Positions 39,521 to 47,208 of a stretch of 55,767 nt of DNA are shown piece after piece. The translations under genes and the position numbers were made by a program. Source of the DNA: a virus. Every line of letters begins with the position of its first letter. Within the stretch, counting starts at the first letter, position 1. The DNA is taken from IMG/VR virus record IMGVR_UViG_3300031973_001744, positions 1 to 55,767 of that record, one strand, 5' to 3'. Below the pieces are notes generated by a model that saw only the letters and a list, made by a program, of their open reading frames with translations, made no database searches and was not told where the DNA came from.

Positions 39521-39751
39521 CTAATTTAAATAAACATAATAAAAGGATATAACAGCACTAGCAATAATTATAGGCCAGCTTAGTATATCATATAATATAA
39601 ATTCTAACGTTGGTCCGGCTGCTGGAAATATCATTCCAATAAAAAGAGTAAAAACAGAAATCGGAAAACCAATTATACAAAATATGATAAAAAAGAAAAA
39701 TATAAACGCTAGTATATTACCGAGAAACTTATCTTCATCAAACTGATTCAT
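39521..39751 (-). CDS. Small membrane protein, two helices
   Basis: 76 residues: helices at about 14-36 (AFIFFFFIIFCIIGFPISVF) and 48-75 (LEFILYDILSWPIIIASAVI). A short acidic N-terminus (NQFDEDKF) precedes. It overlaps the upstream gene by 4 bases. Phage-encoded membrane protein of unknown role. Confidence 0.6.
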   Translation of the reverse strand: MNQFDEDKFLGNILAFIFFFFIIFCIIGFPISVFTLFIGMIFPAAGPTLEFILYDILSWPIIIASAVISFYYVYLN

Positions 39752-39981
39752 ATTGCAAAAAATTTAATATTTTCCTTACGAGTACGACCATGCTCAGTCT
39801 TTACATAATTTTCACAATGATCATCATAGACTGATTGTAAACGACTTAGAGTCCAAAACTTAATCTCAGTCCTATTACGATCTGCAAAATTCTCTCCATA
39901 GCCCCAATTCTCTACAAAGGCTTTGATTGCTTCCTCTCGATTATCAAATCGTTGAGGCATAACTGTAGTGTATTTTTTCAT
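39748..39981 (-). CDS. Small hypothetical protein, first gene of the GMP reductase operon
   Basis: 77 residues, soluble: RFDNREEAIKAFVENWGYGE is a helix and the C-terminus is basic (YVKTEHGRTRKENIKFFAI). It is first behind the family promoter at 40004-40035, so the six genes down to 37600 probably form one early-type transcript. Confidence 0.55.
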   Translation of the reverse strand: MKKYTTVMPQRFDNREEAIKAFVENWGYGENFADRNRTEIKFWTLSRLQSVYDDHCENYVKTEHGRTRKENIKFFAI

Positions 39982-40003
39982 AACTTATTTATTTAACTTA
40001 TAT

Positions 40004-40035
40004 TAAAGATACGAAAAATATCTCAGACTTTCTAC
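40004..40035 (-). promoter_or_regulatory. Promoter of the family (GTAGA-N19-TATCTTTA)
   Basis: GTAGA at 40031-40035, 19 bases (AAGTCTGAGATATTTTTCG), TATCTTTA at 40004-40011, 22 bases before the ATG at 39981. It is the last member of the family to the right; the glycan cluster has none. Confidence 0.85.
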
Positions 40036-40361
40036 TATCTTTGTAACTTTTCTAGCTCGGCTTTTAACTTTTTTAGCTCTTTAATCTGATCGCTAGTATG
40101 AAGATTTCTCATAGTCATTCCTACTTTACACATCATAGAGATTACAATAGATAAACCAACACCAATTGCAAACTCTTTTAAGTTATCAGCATATCTATGC
40201 GCTATAAATGTATAAATTCCGGAAGCAACTAAATTAAAGAACATCGCTCCACCTATAAAGATAAACACAGCCTTAGGATCATATCTAAACGACATGAATG
40301 TTAAAGTAATATTAACAGGTAAAAGAATAAAACATAAACCAAGTCCTATAAATAAGTCCAT
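40035..40361 (-). CDS. Membrane protein with three to four helices (start moved to 40361)
   Basis: 108 residues from the ATG at 40361, which overlaps the upstream stop (TAATG); the longer frame from 40412 would overlap that gene by 52 bases. Hydrophobic helices include LFIGLGLCFILLPVNITLTF, VFIFIGGAMFFNLVASGIYT and FAIGVGLSIVISMMCKVGM. The C-terminal 30 residues form a Lys/Leu coiled coil (LKKLKAELEKLQR). Confidence 0.6.
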   Translation of the reverse strand: MDLFIGLGLCFILLPVNITLTFMSFRYDPKAVFIFIGGAMFFNLVASGIYTFIAHRYADNLKEFAIGVGLSIVISMMCKVGMTMRNLHTSDQIKELKKLKAELEKLQR

Positions 40362-40708
40362 TACTTCCACAAAATTTGAATTAAAAGAATAATTAAAGCT
40401 AATGATAAGCAAACTGCATGTTTAGCAGTTAAAGATTGTCCTCCTATCTTCCAGGTTAAAAAAGAAAATACAAATATTCCAATAGCAAAGCCTATCAAGC
40501 GTATCGGCCACAATTGAAAATTAAATGCTATCCCTACGTATTTTGTAGAATAGATATAAAGTATTGAGATAGGAATTCCCAATAAGGACATATAAAATAT
40601 GTTCTTACTAACCCATTCATTATAAAATTGATAATTGGTTTGATACCAAGTTCCTACTTGAGCAAAAATAAAAATTAATACTCCTAATAATAAATAACCT
40701 ATTTTCAT
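40361..40708 (-). CDS. Membrane protein with about four helices
   Basis: 115 residues. Helices at about 3-20 (IGYLLLGVLIFIFAQVG), 35-53, 62-84 (LWPIRLIGFAIGIFVFSFLT) and 95-113 (HAVCLSLALIILLIQILW). It is coupled to both neighbours by overlaps (TAATG to the next gene). The pair of multi-helix proteins in tandem suggests one membrane complex; no transporter motif is visible. Confidence 0.6.
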   Translation of the reverse strand: MKIGYLLLGVLIFIFAQVGTWYQTNYQFYNEWVSKNIFYMSLLGIPISILYIYSTKYVGIAFNFQLWPIRLIGFAIGIFVFSFLTWKIGGQSLTAKHAVCLSLALIILLIQILWK

Positions 40709-41010
40709 TTATCTTGATCTTCAACTAAAAGATTTTGCTTAATTTCTTCAAGCTTATTATTAAAATAATTTTCCCAAAAAATTGCTTTTTTATATTTAGT
40801 GCACATACTTTTACCTTCTAAACTAACTTTTGAAGCTTTTATTTTTAAATGTCTACAATATAGTTTAAATTTTAATTTATCCTCCAGACCTTGAACTGTA
40901 AAACTAAAATGAATTCTATCATTATTATTTCTATCAATTTTAAAATTTGGAAGATTAGATGATAACCAATCTAATAATATTGTATTAATAATTTTTAATT
41001 TATTATTCAT
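40705..41010 (-). CDS. Hypothetical basic protein
   Basis: 101 residues, basic, with strands alternating with short helices (RIHFSFTVQGLEDKLKFKLY). No membrane segment. It overlaps the membrane-protein gene by 4 bases and the upstream gene by 8. Not recognised. Confidence 0.5.
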   Translation of the reverse strand: MNNKLKIINTILLDWLSSNLPNFKIDRNNNDRIHFSFTVQGLEDKLKFKLYCRHLKIKASKVSLEGKSMCTKYKKAIFWENYFNNKLEEIKQNLLVEDQDK

Positions 41011-41311
41011 TATTAGATTTTAATATCTCAAGAGCTTCTTTCACTTTTATACATAGTTCATATTCTTCCTGTTTTTCTAGATCTGGAAGATTACTTTCAA
41101 ATACAGCTTCTAAATCCTCTTTACCCATACTAAACTCAAAAATAACTTCATCTTTAAGAACAGTAGCATATAAAAAATAAATTCTTTCTTCATCAGATTT
41201 CATATGCTCTAAAGCAGTTTCAACCATAGCTATTACTACTTGTGGATCTTTACTTTCAATAGCATGAGCAAGATCTTCGTAATTTTTATATTTAAGCTTA
41301 AGCGGTTTCAT
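41003..41311 (-). CDS. Hypothetical helical protein (start moved to 41311)
   Basis: 102 residues from the ATG at 41311, placed right after the TAA of the GNAT gene (TAATAATG); a start at 41341 would overlap that gene by 28 bases. The product is acidic and helical (NYEDLAHAIESKDPQVVIAM, VETALEHMKSDEERIYFLYA), reminiscent of a small helical-repeat protein. Function unknown. Confidence 0.55.
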   Translation of the reverse strand: MKPLKLKYKNYEDLAHAIESKDPQVVIAMVETALEHMKSDEERIYFLYATVLKDEVIFEFSMGKEDLEAVFESNLPDLEKQEEYELCIKVKEALEILKSNNE

Positions 41312-41313
41312 TA

Positions 41314-41640
41314 TTATATTTCTTTTTCTACATATACACAAGTATTACCTTTTGTGAATTCTTTTTCAATTAATAAAGGTAAACTTTTTGGTAAACACCA
41401 AGCATAAGCTTTATAACCTTTATAATTTTTTTGCGTATACTCCCATCTGGTTTCCCATAACTCTCTATAGATTCCTTGTCTTCTATATCTTTTATCAACC
41501 CAGGCATCTAATAACTTTATCTTTTTATCATTTTGTATTGAAAGAAAAACGTGACCAATAGTATTACCATCCGCATCTACTGCCAGCCAGCCAACCAGAG
41601 GTTGACCATTGGTTTCTACTTTTACTATTTGGTACTTCAC
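41314..41640 (-). CDS. GNAT-family acetyltransferase
   Basis: 108 residues. The acetyl-CoA-binding signature is VDKRYRRQGIYRELWETRWE with R53-R-Q-G-I; before it runs a strand (KIKLLDAWVDK) and after it a strand with YKAYAWCLP then helix and strand, the normal order. It is shorter than usual (about 140-150), so the first strand-helix part is reduced. The substrate, protein or small molecule, is unknown. Confidence 0.75.
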   Translation of the reverse strand: MKYQIVKVETNGQPLVGWLAVDADGNTIGHVFLSIQNDKKIKLLDAWVDKRYRRQGIYRELWETRWEYTQKNYKGYKAYAWCLPKSLPLLIEKEFTKGNTCVYVEKEI

Positions 41641-41707
41641 TCTTTCCTACAATCATAATATTATATATATCAGAACTAAATTTAATAAAAATTTATTTAA
41701 TAAACAA

Positions 41708-41872
41708 CTATTTAGTATCAAAAATTTTAAAGAAATTATTAGAGACTTTTTTTTCTCTAAGTTTTTGATTACGCTCATCATCTTTCAACATCTTAGTAGC
41801 ATTCTTTTCTAACTGTTTTGATTTATTTAAATCATATTTAGAAAATAGCTCTTTGTGTTTAGGTGTCTTCAT
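41708..41872 (-). CDS. Small charged protein (54 aa)
   Basis: Product MKTPKHKELFSKYDLNKSKQ then a helix rich in Lys and Glu (ATKMLKDDERNQKLREKKVS) and an FFKIF end. The start overlaps the end of the HNH-like gene by 14 bases. A 67-base stretch with no gene follows before the GNAT gene. Not recognised. Confidence 0.5.
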   Translation of the reverse strand: MKTPKHKELFSKYDLNKSKQLEKNATKMLKDDERNQKLREKKVSNNFFKIFDTK

Positions 41873-42497
41873 TTCGGCTTATTAATTTATTTATCTCCTT
41901 CTCTTCCTCTCCTTCTAATCCTAACTCTTTTAGTCTCTTATAGTGGTAATCATTCAATTGCCATTTAGGTTCCTTAACCTTAGTTGGTACATAATCCTCT
42001 ACAGCTTTTAACTGTTGTTGAGATAAAGGATCACCAACAAATAAGAAATAGCAATTATAACACATTAAAGAAACATTCTCTAAAGAATAATTTCTTTTAT
42101 TACCATCTTTAAAATTTAGAACCAGAGGGGTCTTATAATCAATTACCCTCCTCTCTTGAAAACCACATTGACTACATTTCTCTTCCAACAACCCTTCTGA
42201 GATCATTTTCTGTTTTATCCTCTCGGGTGTAAACGACGAGGGATCAATATGACCATTTACTATATCAAAGATACCCACCTCCGTCCCAGAGTTTCTCAGT
42301 AACTTAGGTATACCTTGTCCGGCTTGATTTTTATGTTCTTCCCATAAATCAATACCCTTATCATTTCTATACAACTTCGCAAACTTCTTATAATGATTAA
42401 ACGAAACATGTAAGTACCGAGCTGCTGCTCGATTAGAAGAAGTTTTATCCATTGCATTAAGTATATCTTGTTTACTTAATGGTTTTGGTTTTGGCAT
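41859..42497 (-). CDS. HTH plus HNH-like zinc-binding protein
   Basis: 212 residues. The N-terminal 40 residues (LSKQDILNAMDKTSSNRAAA, then RYLHVSFNHYKKFAKLY) form a helix-turn-helix. C-terminal of this, CSQCG, then PLVLNFKDGNKRNYSLENVS and CYNC is the phage HNH layout with two CxxC zinc pairs. In the usual LHHxDGxxxNN motif the catalytic histidine is replaced (LNFKDG), so it may bind DNA without cutting or use another base. A transcription regulator or a decayed homing nuclease are the alternatives. Confidence 0.65.
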   Translation of the reverse strand: MPKPKPLSKQDILNAMDKTSSNRAAARYLHVSFNHYKKFAKLYRNDKGIDLWEEHKNQAGQGIPKLLRNSGTEVGIFDIVNGHIDPSSFTPERIKQKMISEGLLEEKCSQCGFQERRVIDYKTPLVLNFKDGNKRNYSLENVSLMCYNCYFLFVGDPLSQQQLKAVEDYVPTKVKEPKWQLNDYHYKRLKELGLEGEEEKEINKLISRNEDT

Positions 42498-42500
42498 TCT

Positions 42501-42680
42501 CTACTTATTTTTATCTCCTTTAAAGACGACCATCTCTTGACTGACGTCCTCTTTAAAAACATTGGTGTTAATTAAAGCCCTATACGGAGTTACATCCGAA
42601 CAATTTATACAAACCGTTGTTCCAGGCAAAGCCTTTAACCTTAAAGGATTAATCACCACCCCACATACTGTACAATTCAT
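42501..42680 (-). CDS. DksA/TraR-type zinc-finger small protein (59 aa)
   Basis: C3-x2-C6 and C24-x2-C27 in MNCTVCGVVINPLRLKALPG then TTVCINCS, the same finger as the protein at 37067 but with a short, different tail (FKEDVSQEMVVFKGD). At 59 residues it is near the size of TraR (about 73), which acts on RNA polymerase. The start overlaps the upstream stop by 4 bases. Confidence 0.65.
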   Translation of the reverse strand: MNCTVCGVVINPLRLKALPGTTVCINCSDVTPYRALINTNVFKEDVSQEMVVFKGDKNK

Positions 42681-43108
42681 TTTTTCTTACCTTTTATTAT
42701 CTTAAAAAGATCTTGGATAGTATCTATGTCTTTAAATTCATTATTTAGTTCTTCATCTTCTTCATCTAAAAACTCTACCTCAATATCTTTAAGATCATGA
42801 CTCTTATAATATACCCACCACATTATTATCTCAGAATTCTCTCTACCATATAATTGGTCTAATAAAAACTCAATCAAGACAAAGAACTCTTCATCGTGAT
42901 CAAATAAAATAATACCTGTTTGTTGGGCTACTCTATCAGCTTTGCTGACTAATTGTTTTAACTTTTCTATTATCTCAACAAATGCTTTCTCTTCTTCTTT
43001 TAATAAAGTAGTTTCAGATAATTGCACACTAACTTTATTATCTAACAACTTAGTTAATTCTTTGAGCTGTTTTTTAAAATCCATCGTAATAAAGTTTTTC
43101 ATCTTCAT
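42677..43108 (-). CDS. Hypothetical coiled-coil protein
   Basis: 143 residues, helical, acidic at the end (VEFLDEEDEELNNEFKDIDT). The middle (ETTLLKEEEKAFVEIIEKLK) is a coiled coil. The start is MKMKNF at 43108, behind an AT-rich late-type motif copy. Not recognised. Confidence 0.5.
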   Translation of the reverse strand: MKMKNFITMDFKKQLKELTKLLDNKVSVQLSETTLLKEEEKAFVEIIEKLKQLVSKADRVAQQTGIILFDHDEEFFVLIEFLLDQLYGRENSEIIMWWVYYKSHDLKDIEVEFLDEEDEELNNEFKDIDTIQDLFKIIKGKKK

Positions 43109-43119
43109 AAATAAATATC
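43106..43119 (-). promoter_or_regulatory. AT-rich late-type motif copy
   Basis: Minus-strand GATATTTATTTATG overlaps the ATG region of the gene starting at 43108, in the short gap between the glycan cluster and the early genes. Confidence 0.25.
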
Positions 43120-43125
43120 TTGCTT

Positions 43126-43893
43126 TTAAATAGTTTTAAGATTATTATTAGGATTATGCTGAATAAAACTTCCCCACTTATATTTAGCGTAATGATGACC
43201 TCTTTGTTCTGATTGTTGTCTTGATAACTCTTTTTCCTTATCGTTAACCGTCAAAGAAACAAAATGATAAAAAGATAGATTATAATCTCGAATTAATTTA
43301 TAACCTGCAAGGTTGCATTTCAAAAAGAAGTCCCAATCCGCCACCATACCCAATTCATACTTATCATCCCAACCACCAATAGTCAAAAAATCTAATCTAT
43401 TCATATAAATTGGTAATGTTGATCCCGAATCGTCAACCAACGATTTGGCAACCTCTTGTTCGTATTCCCAGTATCTTTCCAGATCAAATGTCTTCGGATC
43501 TCGACCTAAGTCCTGGATTACAAACTGCTTGAACATCGATGGTTGAGGTTCGATCTGATTTGGAGCACAAACTCTACCCTTCATCTCTCCTAACTCCTCT
43601 AATCTTGTATCCCATTTATCTGGAAACACATTATCATCATTTACTATTAGAATGTTATCATTTGACGCATTATAAACCCCTAGATTGGTCGCCGTACTAA
43701 GGCCTTGGTTCTGTTCTAGGTCAAGTATTGAGATATGATCTTCATATTTATCCAATATATATTTATTAAGATTGTAGTATCCATCGGTAATCGCGATCAA
43801 CTCATTTTCTTTTTCTTGACCTTCTATTGCTGATCTTAAACATAAATCTAACGCCTCGGGACTTTTGTAAGTTGGAATAATAACGCTTATCAT
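43126..43893 (-). CDS. Glycosyltransferase family 2 (start moved to 43893)
   Basis: 255 residues from the ATG at 43893, whose ATGA overlaps the previous stop and which follows AAGAGG; a TTG four codons up is less likely. ISVIIPTYKSPEALDLCLRS is the GT-A nucleotide-binding start, ITDG the first acidic motif, and VNDDNVFPDKWDTRL the DxD region that holds the metal and sugar nucleotide. NQGLSTATNLG lies between, as usual in family 2. It adds a sugar to a lipid-linked or surface glycan. Last gene of the glycan cluster. Confidence 0.85.
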   Translation of the reverse strand: MISVIIPTYKSPEALDLCLRSAIEGQEKENELIAITDGYYNLNKYILDKYEDHISILDLEQNQGLSTATNLGVYNASNDNILIVNDDNVFPDKWDTRLEELGEMKGRVCAPNQIEPQPSMFKQFVIQDLGRDPKTFDLERYWEYEQEVAKSLVDDSGSTLPIYMNRLDFLTIGGWDDKYELGMVADWDFFLKCNLAGYKLIRDYNLSFYHFVSLTVNDKEKELSRQQSEQRGHHYAKYKWGSFIQHNPNNNLKTI

Positions 43894-44582
43894 ACCTCTT
43901 CCCAATTAACTATTGGTGAAAGCATTCCTCCTTCAACGTGAGTAGAGTACCCCGGCATACAAGATATTAAATTAGATCCTTGATTCCATAAATCCGTAAA
44001 CTTATCGTGATCCTTAGTCCATTTATCAACTAAGTCACAATATTTTACATGTGTATCAAAATGCTTTTTTAAAGTACCAAATTTACACGCATAAGTATTA
44101 GTAGTTGATGGAACGGTTCTCCAATGTACCGACGGAGTAGCTATAATTTTTGATTGTAAAGATTCATACATCGGTAGGAAATATTTATCCGGATGATCAT
44201 ATAAAGTATAATAATCAGCTCCTATATATTCAAACCCTTCAACTAAAATATCAATCCAACCTTCTCTATGTAAATAATCATCTTCTAAAAAATAAATAAT
44301 ATCATCATCTTTATAATCTTGTTCTATAACATAATTCAAAAGATTTAAAAATGATTGAGCATCATTACCTCCTTTCTTACTTATTTTATTTACTTGTTTA
44401 TTTTTTAAAAAATGCTCTTCTATCGAACCATTACCACTATCATGAAAAGCAGTATATTCTACTCTAGCGTCTAATGTATTAATTAAACTATCAAATATTT
44501 TTTCTCTATCAAACCAATCAGGTCTTGGTTTATTATGTGAATTAGAAGAAAAGTTACAATGTCTTTGAAATATTCTTATCAT
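43890..44582 (-). CDS. Glycosyltransferase-like (GT-A) protein
   Basis: 230 residues. IYFLEDDYLHREGWIDILVE has the EDD (DxD-like) motif and following helix of GT-A enzymes, and SVHWRTVPSTTNTYACKFGT later could be the acceptor side. The usual N-terminal VSVIIP strand is replaced by MIRIFQRHCNFSSNSHNKPR, so this is a different clade from the family 2 neighbours. The glycan context supports a sugar transferase; a non-transferase relative is possible. Confidence 0.6.
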   Translation of the reverse strand: MIRIFQRHCNFSSNSHNKPRPDWFDREKIFDSLINTLDARVEYTAFHDSGNGSIEEHFLKNKQVNKISKKGGNDAQSFLNLLNYVIEQDYKDDDIIYFLEDDYLHREGWIDILVEGFEYIGADYYTLYDHPDKYFLPMYESLQSKIIATPSVHWRTVPSTTNTYACKFGTLKKHFDTHVKYCDLVDKWTKDHDKFTDLWNQGSNLISCMPGYSTHVEGGMLSPIVNWEEV

Positions 44583-44583
44583 T

Positions 44584-45171
44584 TTATTTTTTTAATATTG
44601 CTATAATTTCATTACCATGTTCATTACTTTTAGCTCTAATATCAAAAACATAAAAATCTGTATATTGTTTTGCTAAATGACTTAATTGAGGTAAATAGTC
44701 TTGTGTAATATCTTCACATATAAGTACGCCTCCTGGGTTAAGTAAGTCATAGTAATTATTAAAGAATTTAATTTGACTATCAAACATATGATCTCCATCA
44801 TCTAAAATAATATCAAATTTATATCCTTTTGTTAATAGATTATTAGATACTTTTTCATCATAACCATTTACTCCTTGCATTAATTCTACTTTATTAGAGA
44901 AATTTCTAGTAAGATTATTTTCTTTAAGATATCTAACAAACGATTCATTATCATCAATATCCATTCCTACTATTTTACTAAATTGTGGAGATGAATCCCA
45001 TACTTCTAATGAATCTCCAAATCTTATTCCTATTTCTAAAATACTTAACGGTTCATTCTTTTTAAGATAATGTGTATTAATAATATAATCATAAACTACT
45101 GCATACTTATGAGTATGATTTTTATCAGAAGTAGAATTATTAAATGCTTCTATATAATTAAAATAATTCAT
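44584..45171 (-). CDS. SAM-dependent methyltransferase, class I fold
   Basis: 195 residues. LSILEIGIRFGDSLEVWDSS is motif I, the SAM-binding strand and Gly loop, with VGMDIDDN motif II (acidic residue after strand two) and DIILDDGDHMFDSQIKFF motif III, then NPGGVLICEDI. The layout matches class I methyltransferases of the type used to methylate sugars (Methyltransf_24-like). The G-I-R-F-G loop is slightly divergent. It probably methylates a residue of the phage-directed glycan. Confidence 0.8.
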   Translation of the reverse strand: MNYFNYIEAFNNSTSDKNHTHKYAVVYDYIINTHYLKKNEPLSILEIGIRFGDSLEVWDSSPQFSKIVGMDIDDNESFVRYLKENNLTRNFSNKVELMQGVNGYDEKVSNNLLTKGYKFDIILDDGDHMFDSQIKFFNNYYDLLNPGGVLICEDITQDYLPQLSHLAKQYTDFYVFDIRAKSNEHGNEIIAILKK

Positions 45172-45172
45172 A

Positions 45173-45784
45173 TTATTTTTTTATTCTTTCTATAATAGTT
45201 AATCCACTACAATTAGTAAATCTTTCTTTTAATCTCCAAATGTTTTTATTTTCTTCTAAAAACTCTTCTATAGCTGGCCATATTCCGGTACCTTCTTTAC
45301 CATCTTCACCATTCCATTCAAAGTTAGTAGTATCGTGAAAAACTATATATTTTTTTACTTTATTACTATGAAGTTTTAGTTCTTGTTTTAATTGATCGTA
45401 TACATGCTCAGTATCAATAAATAATAAATCAGTTTCCTCTATATCTACTTTTAAAACATCCGCGCAATGAAATTGAAAATCTATATCGTAATAATTTGCT
45501 ATTTTTTTCACTTCATCTACGCTTGCACCCCATTCTTCAGGATTAATAATATCATAGGAAATTAATTTTTCTGGACAGCATCCTAACCAAACCCAAGTAG
45601 AAACTATCCATCTTACTCCCATTTCAGTAATATGATCACATTCTTGACCATATTTTAAAATAGTAGGAACGTGTTCATTAATATCAGATGGAATAGAATA
45701 TACATTATTAATTATATCACGAAGAATATTTGGATAAGGTTCAGCCTTAATTCTTCTATCTCCATAACCTGCTCTTTTATTCAT
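45173..45784 (-). CDS. Class I methyltransferase/cephalosporin-hydroxylase-like protein
   Basis: 203 residues. ITEMGVRWIVSTWVWLGCCP, ISYDIINPEEWGAS, FHCADVLKVDIEETDLLFID and HVYDQLKQELKLHSNKVKKY follow the Rossmann order of cephalosporin-hydroxylase/methyltransferase proteins, where IDTEH is the end of strand four. Motif I lacks the usual second Gly, so SAM binding is not certain. It stands next to the methyltransferase at 44584 and may modify the same sugar. Confidence 0.65.
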   Translation of the reverse strand: MNKRAGYGDRRIKAEPYPNILRDIINNVYSIPSDINEHVPTILKYGQECDHITEMGVRWIVSTWVWLGCCPEKLISYDIINPEEWGASVDEVKKIANYYDIDFQFHCADVLKVDIEETDLLFIDTEHVYDQLKQELKLHSNKVKKYIVFHDTTNFEWNGEDGKEGTGIWPAIEEFLEENKNIWRLKERFTNCSGLTIIERIKK

Positions 45785-46518
45785 TATTCAAATTTATTTC
45801 TATAAAAATTCTTAGATGGTATCATCTTAGTATTAATTTCATTTCTTATTTTATTCCAATATGTTGGTCTAGTAACTTCCCAATCATACATTTTAGTTAT
45901 ATTTTTATCATGAGAATAATTTATATATAAAACCTCTTTGGATTCTCCTACTCTCCATTCCGGTTTCGTAGTTCCACATAAAGCTTGTGCTCTCCACATA
46001 TAATCAGTATCGCCAGAAAATCGTGTATTATCAAAGTATCCTATTTCATCAAATAATTTTCTACTAATAAACGCTGTTCCTTCACCAGTAAAGATAGATG
46101 GTTTATTATCTTTAAGTACTGGTAAATTATCACTTGCATTATAATTAATTGAAGTTGATTTAATATAAACTAATTCAGGATTAGACTCAAACATATCTAT
46201 AAAATGTTTAAATCTTCTTAAATCTGATATATCATCAGCATCATGAATAGTAAAATATTTCCAATCGTCATTTTTAAAATGATCTAATCCTCTATTTCTA
46301 GTATAATAGCATCCTTTATTCTCTTCGTTTCTAAGAAGAGTTATTTTATCATTATCTTGATACTCTTTCATTATTTCAAATGAATTATCAGTAGAGTAAT
46401 CATCTATTAGAACTAAATGATAATCTTGATATTTTTGTTGTAAAATACTTTCAATAGTATTTCTTATAAACTGTTCTTTATTCCAAACAGGACATATAAC
46501 TAATAATTTATTATTCAT
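45784..46518 (-). CDS. Glycosyltransferase family 2
   Basis: 244 residues. LLVICPVWNKEQFIRNTIES begins the GT-A fold; LVLIDDYSTDNSFEIMKEYQ carries the first acidic motif; NKGCYYTRNRGLDHF and FTIHDADDISDLRRFKHFID give the DxD (DADD) for metal and sugar nucleotide. GDTDYMWRAQALCGTTKPEW is the catalytic-base region (ED-equivalent). A full-length compact family 2 enzyme. It joins its neighbours by 1-base junctions. Confidence 0.9.
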   Translation of the reverse strand: MNNKLLVICPVWNKEQFIRNTIESILQQKYQDYHLVLIDDYSTDNSFEIMKEYQDNDKITLLRNEENKGCYYTRNRGLDHFKNDDWKYFTIHDADDISDLRRFKHFIDMFESNPELVYIKSTSINYNASDNLPVLKDNKPSIFTGEGTAFISRKLFDEIGYFDNTRFSGDTDYMWRAQALCGTTKPEWRVGESKEVLYINYSHDKNITKMYDWEVTRPTYWNKIRNEINTKMIPSKNFYRNKFE

Positions 46519-47208
46519 TTACGATTTTATATAACTTAAAACTTTATTTTGTGGTATATACATTAAAACATCTATAATACTAACATAATCATCATAATAA
46601 TTACCGCTTCTTTTATATTTTAAATATGGACCATAATTTTTCCATTCTAACTCACAACCTATCTTATCAAATTCATTTTCACTCCCAGTTATATAATTCT
46701 TTGCATTTAAGCCAGATAGATATTTAGTAGCCTTTAACTGCTCTAGTAGATATGTTAATCGTTCTAATCTTGTATCTTTTAAAATATAATTTTTAGAGTT
46801 TATAAATTTAGTTGAAATACCAATATATTTACAAATACATTCTACTAAACTTTGATTTAATTCAGATAAAGTATCTGGTGGATTTTCTACTAAAAAAGGA
46901 TGTAATAAATTTAGTATCGAATTTTTATATGGAGCTTTACTATAATTTTGCTGTATTGATTTAAAATGATTATTTAATACTTTTTTATTATTTATAGGGA
47001 CTTCCGATATTTTCCTACTATTATATTTTCTATCTACTGGAATAGTTATCCAAAATAAACCATTGTTTCCAAATATTCTATTTCTATTTCTCCAATTATT
47101 TTTTGTATATTCGACTTCATCATACCAGCAAAAAATATCTACATCATTGATATAATCAAAATAACCTTTCCAAGGTAAATAATTAGATTGCCAGACTCCT
47201 ACTTTCAT
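46519..47208 (-). CDS. WbqC-like protein
   Basis: 229 residues. The start KVGVWQSNYLPWKGYFDYIN and DVDIFCWYDEVEYTKNNWRN RNRI (YTKNxWRNRNxI) are the hallmark of the WbqC family, found in O-antigen and capsule clusters, where NWRNRNRI is the most conserved part. The biochemical step is not settled; it may act in amino-sugar (acyl) transfer or chain attachment. Position between an aminotransferase and a glycosyltransferase is typical. Confidence 0.9.
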   Translation of the reverse strand: MKVGVWQSNYLPWKGYFDYINDVDIFCWYDEVEYTKNNWRNRNRIFGNNGLFWITIPVDRKYNSRKISEVPINNKKVLNNHFKSIQQNYSKAPYKNSILNLLHPFLVENPPDTLSELNQSLVECICKYIGISTKFINSKNYILKDTRLERLTYLLEQLKATKYLSGLNAKNYITGSENEFDKIGCELEWKNYGPYLKYKRSGNYYDDYVSIIDVLMYIPQNKVLSYIKS

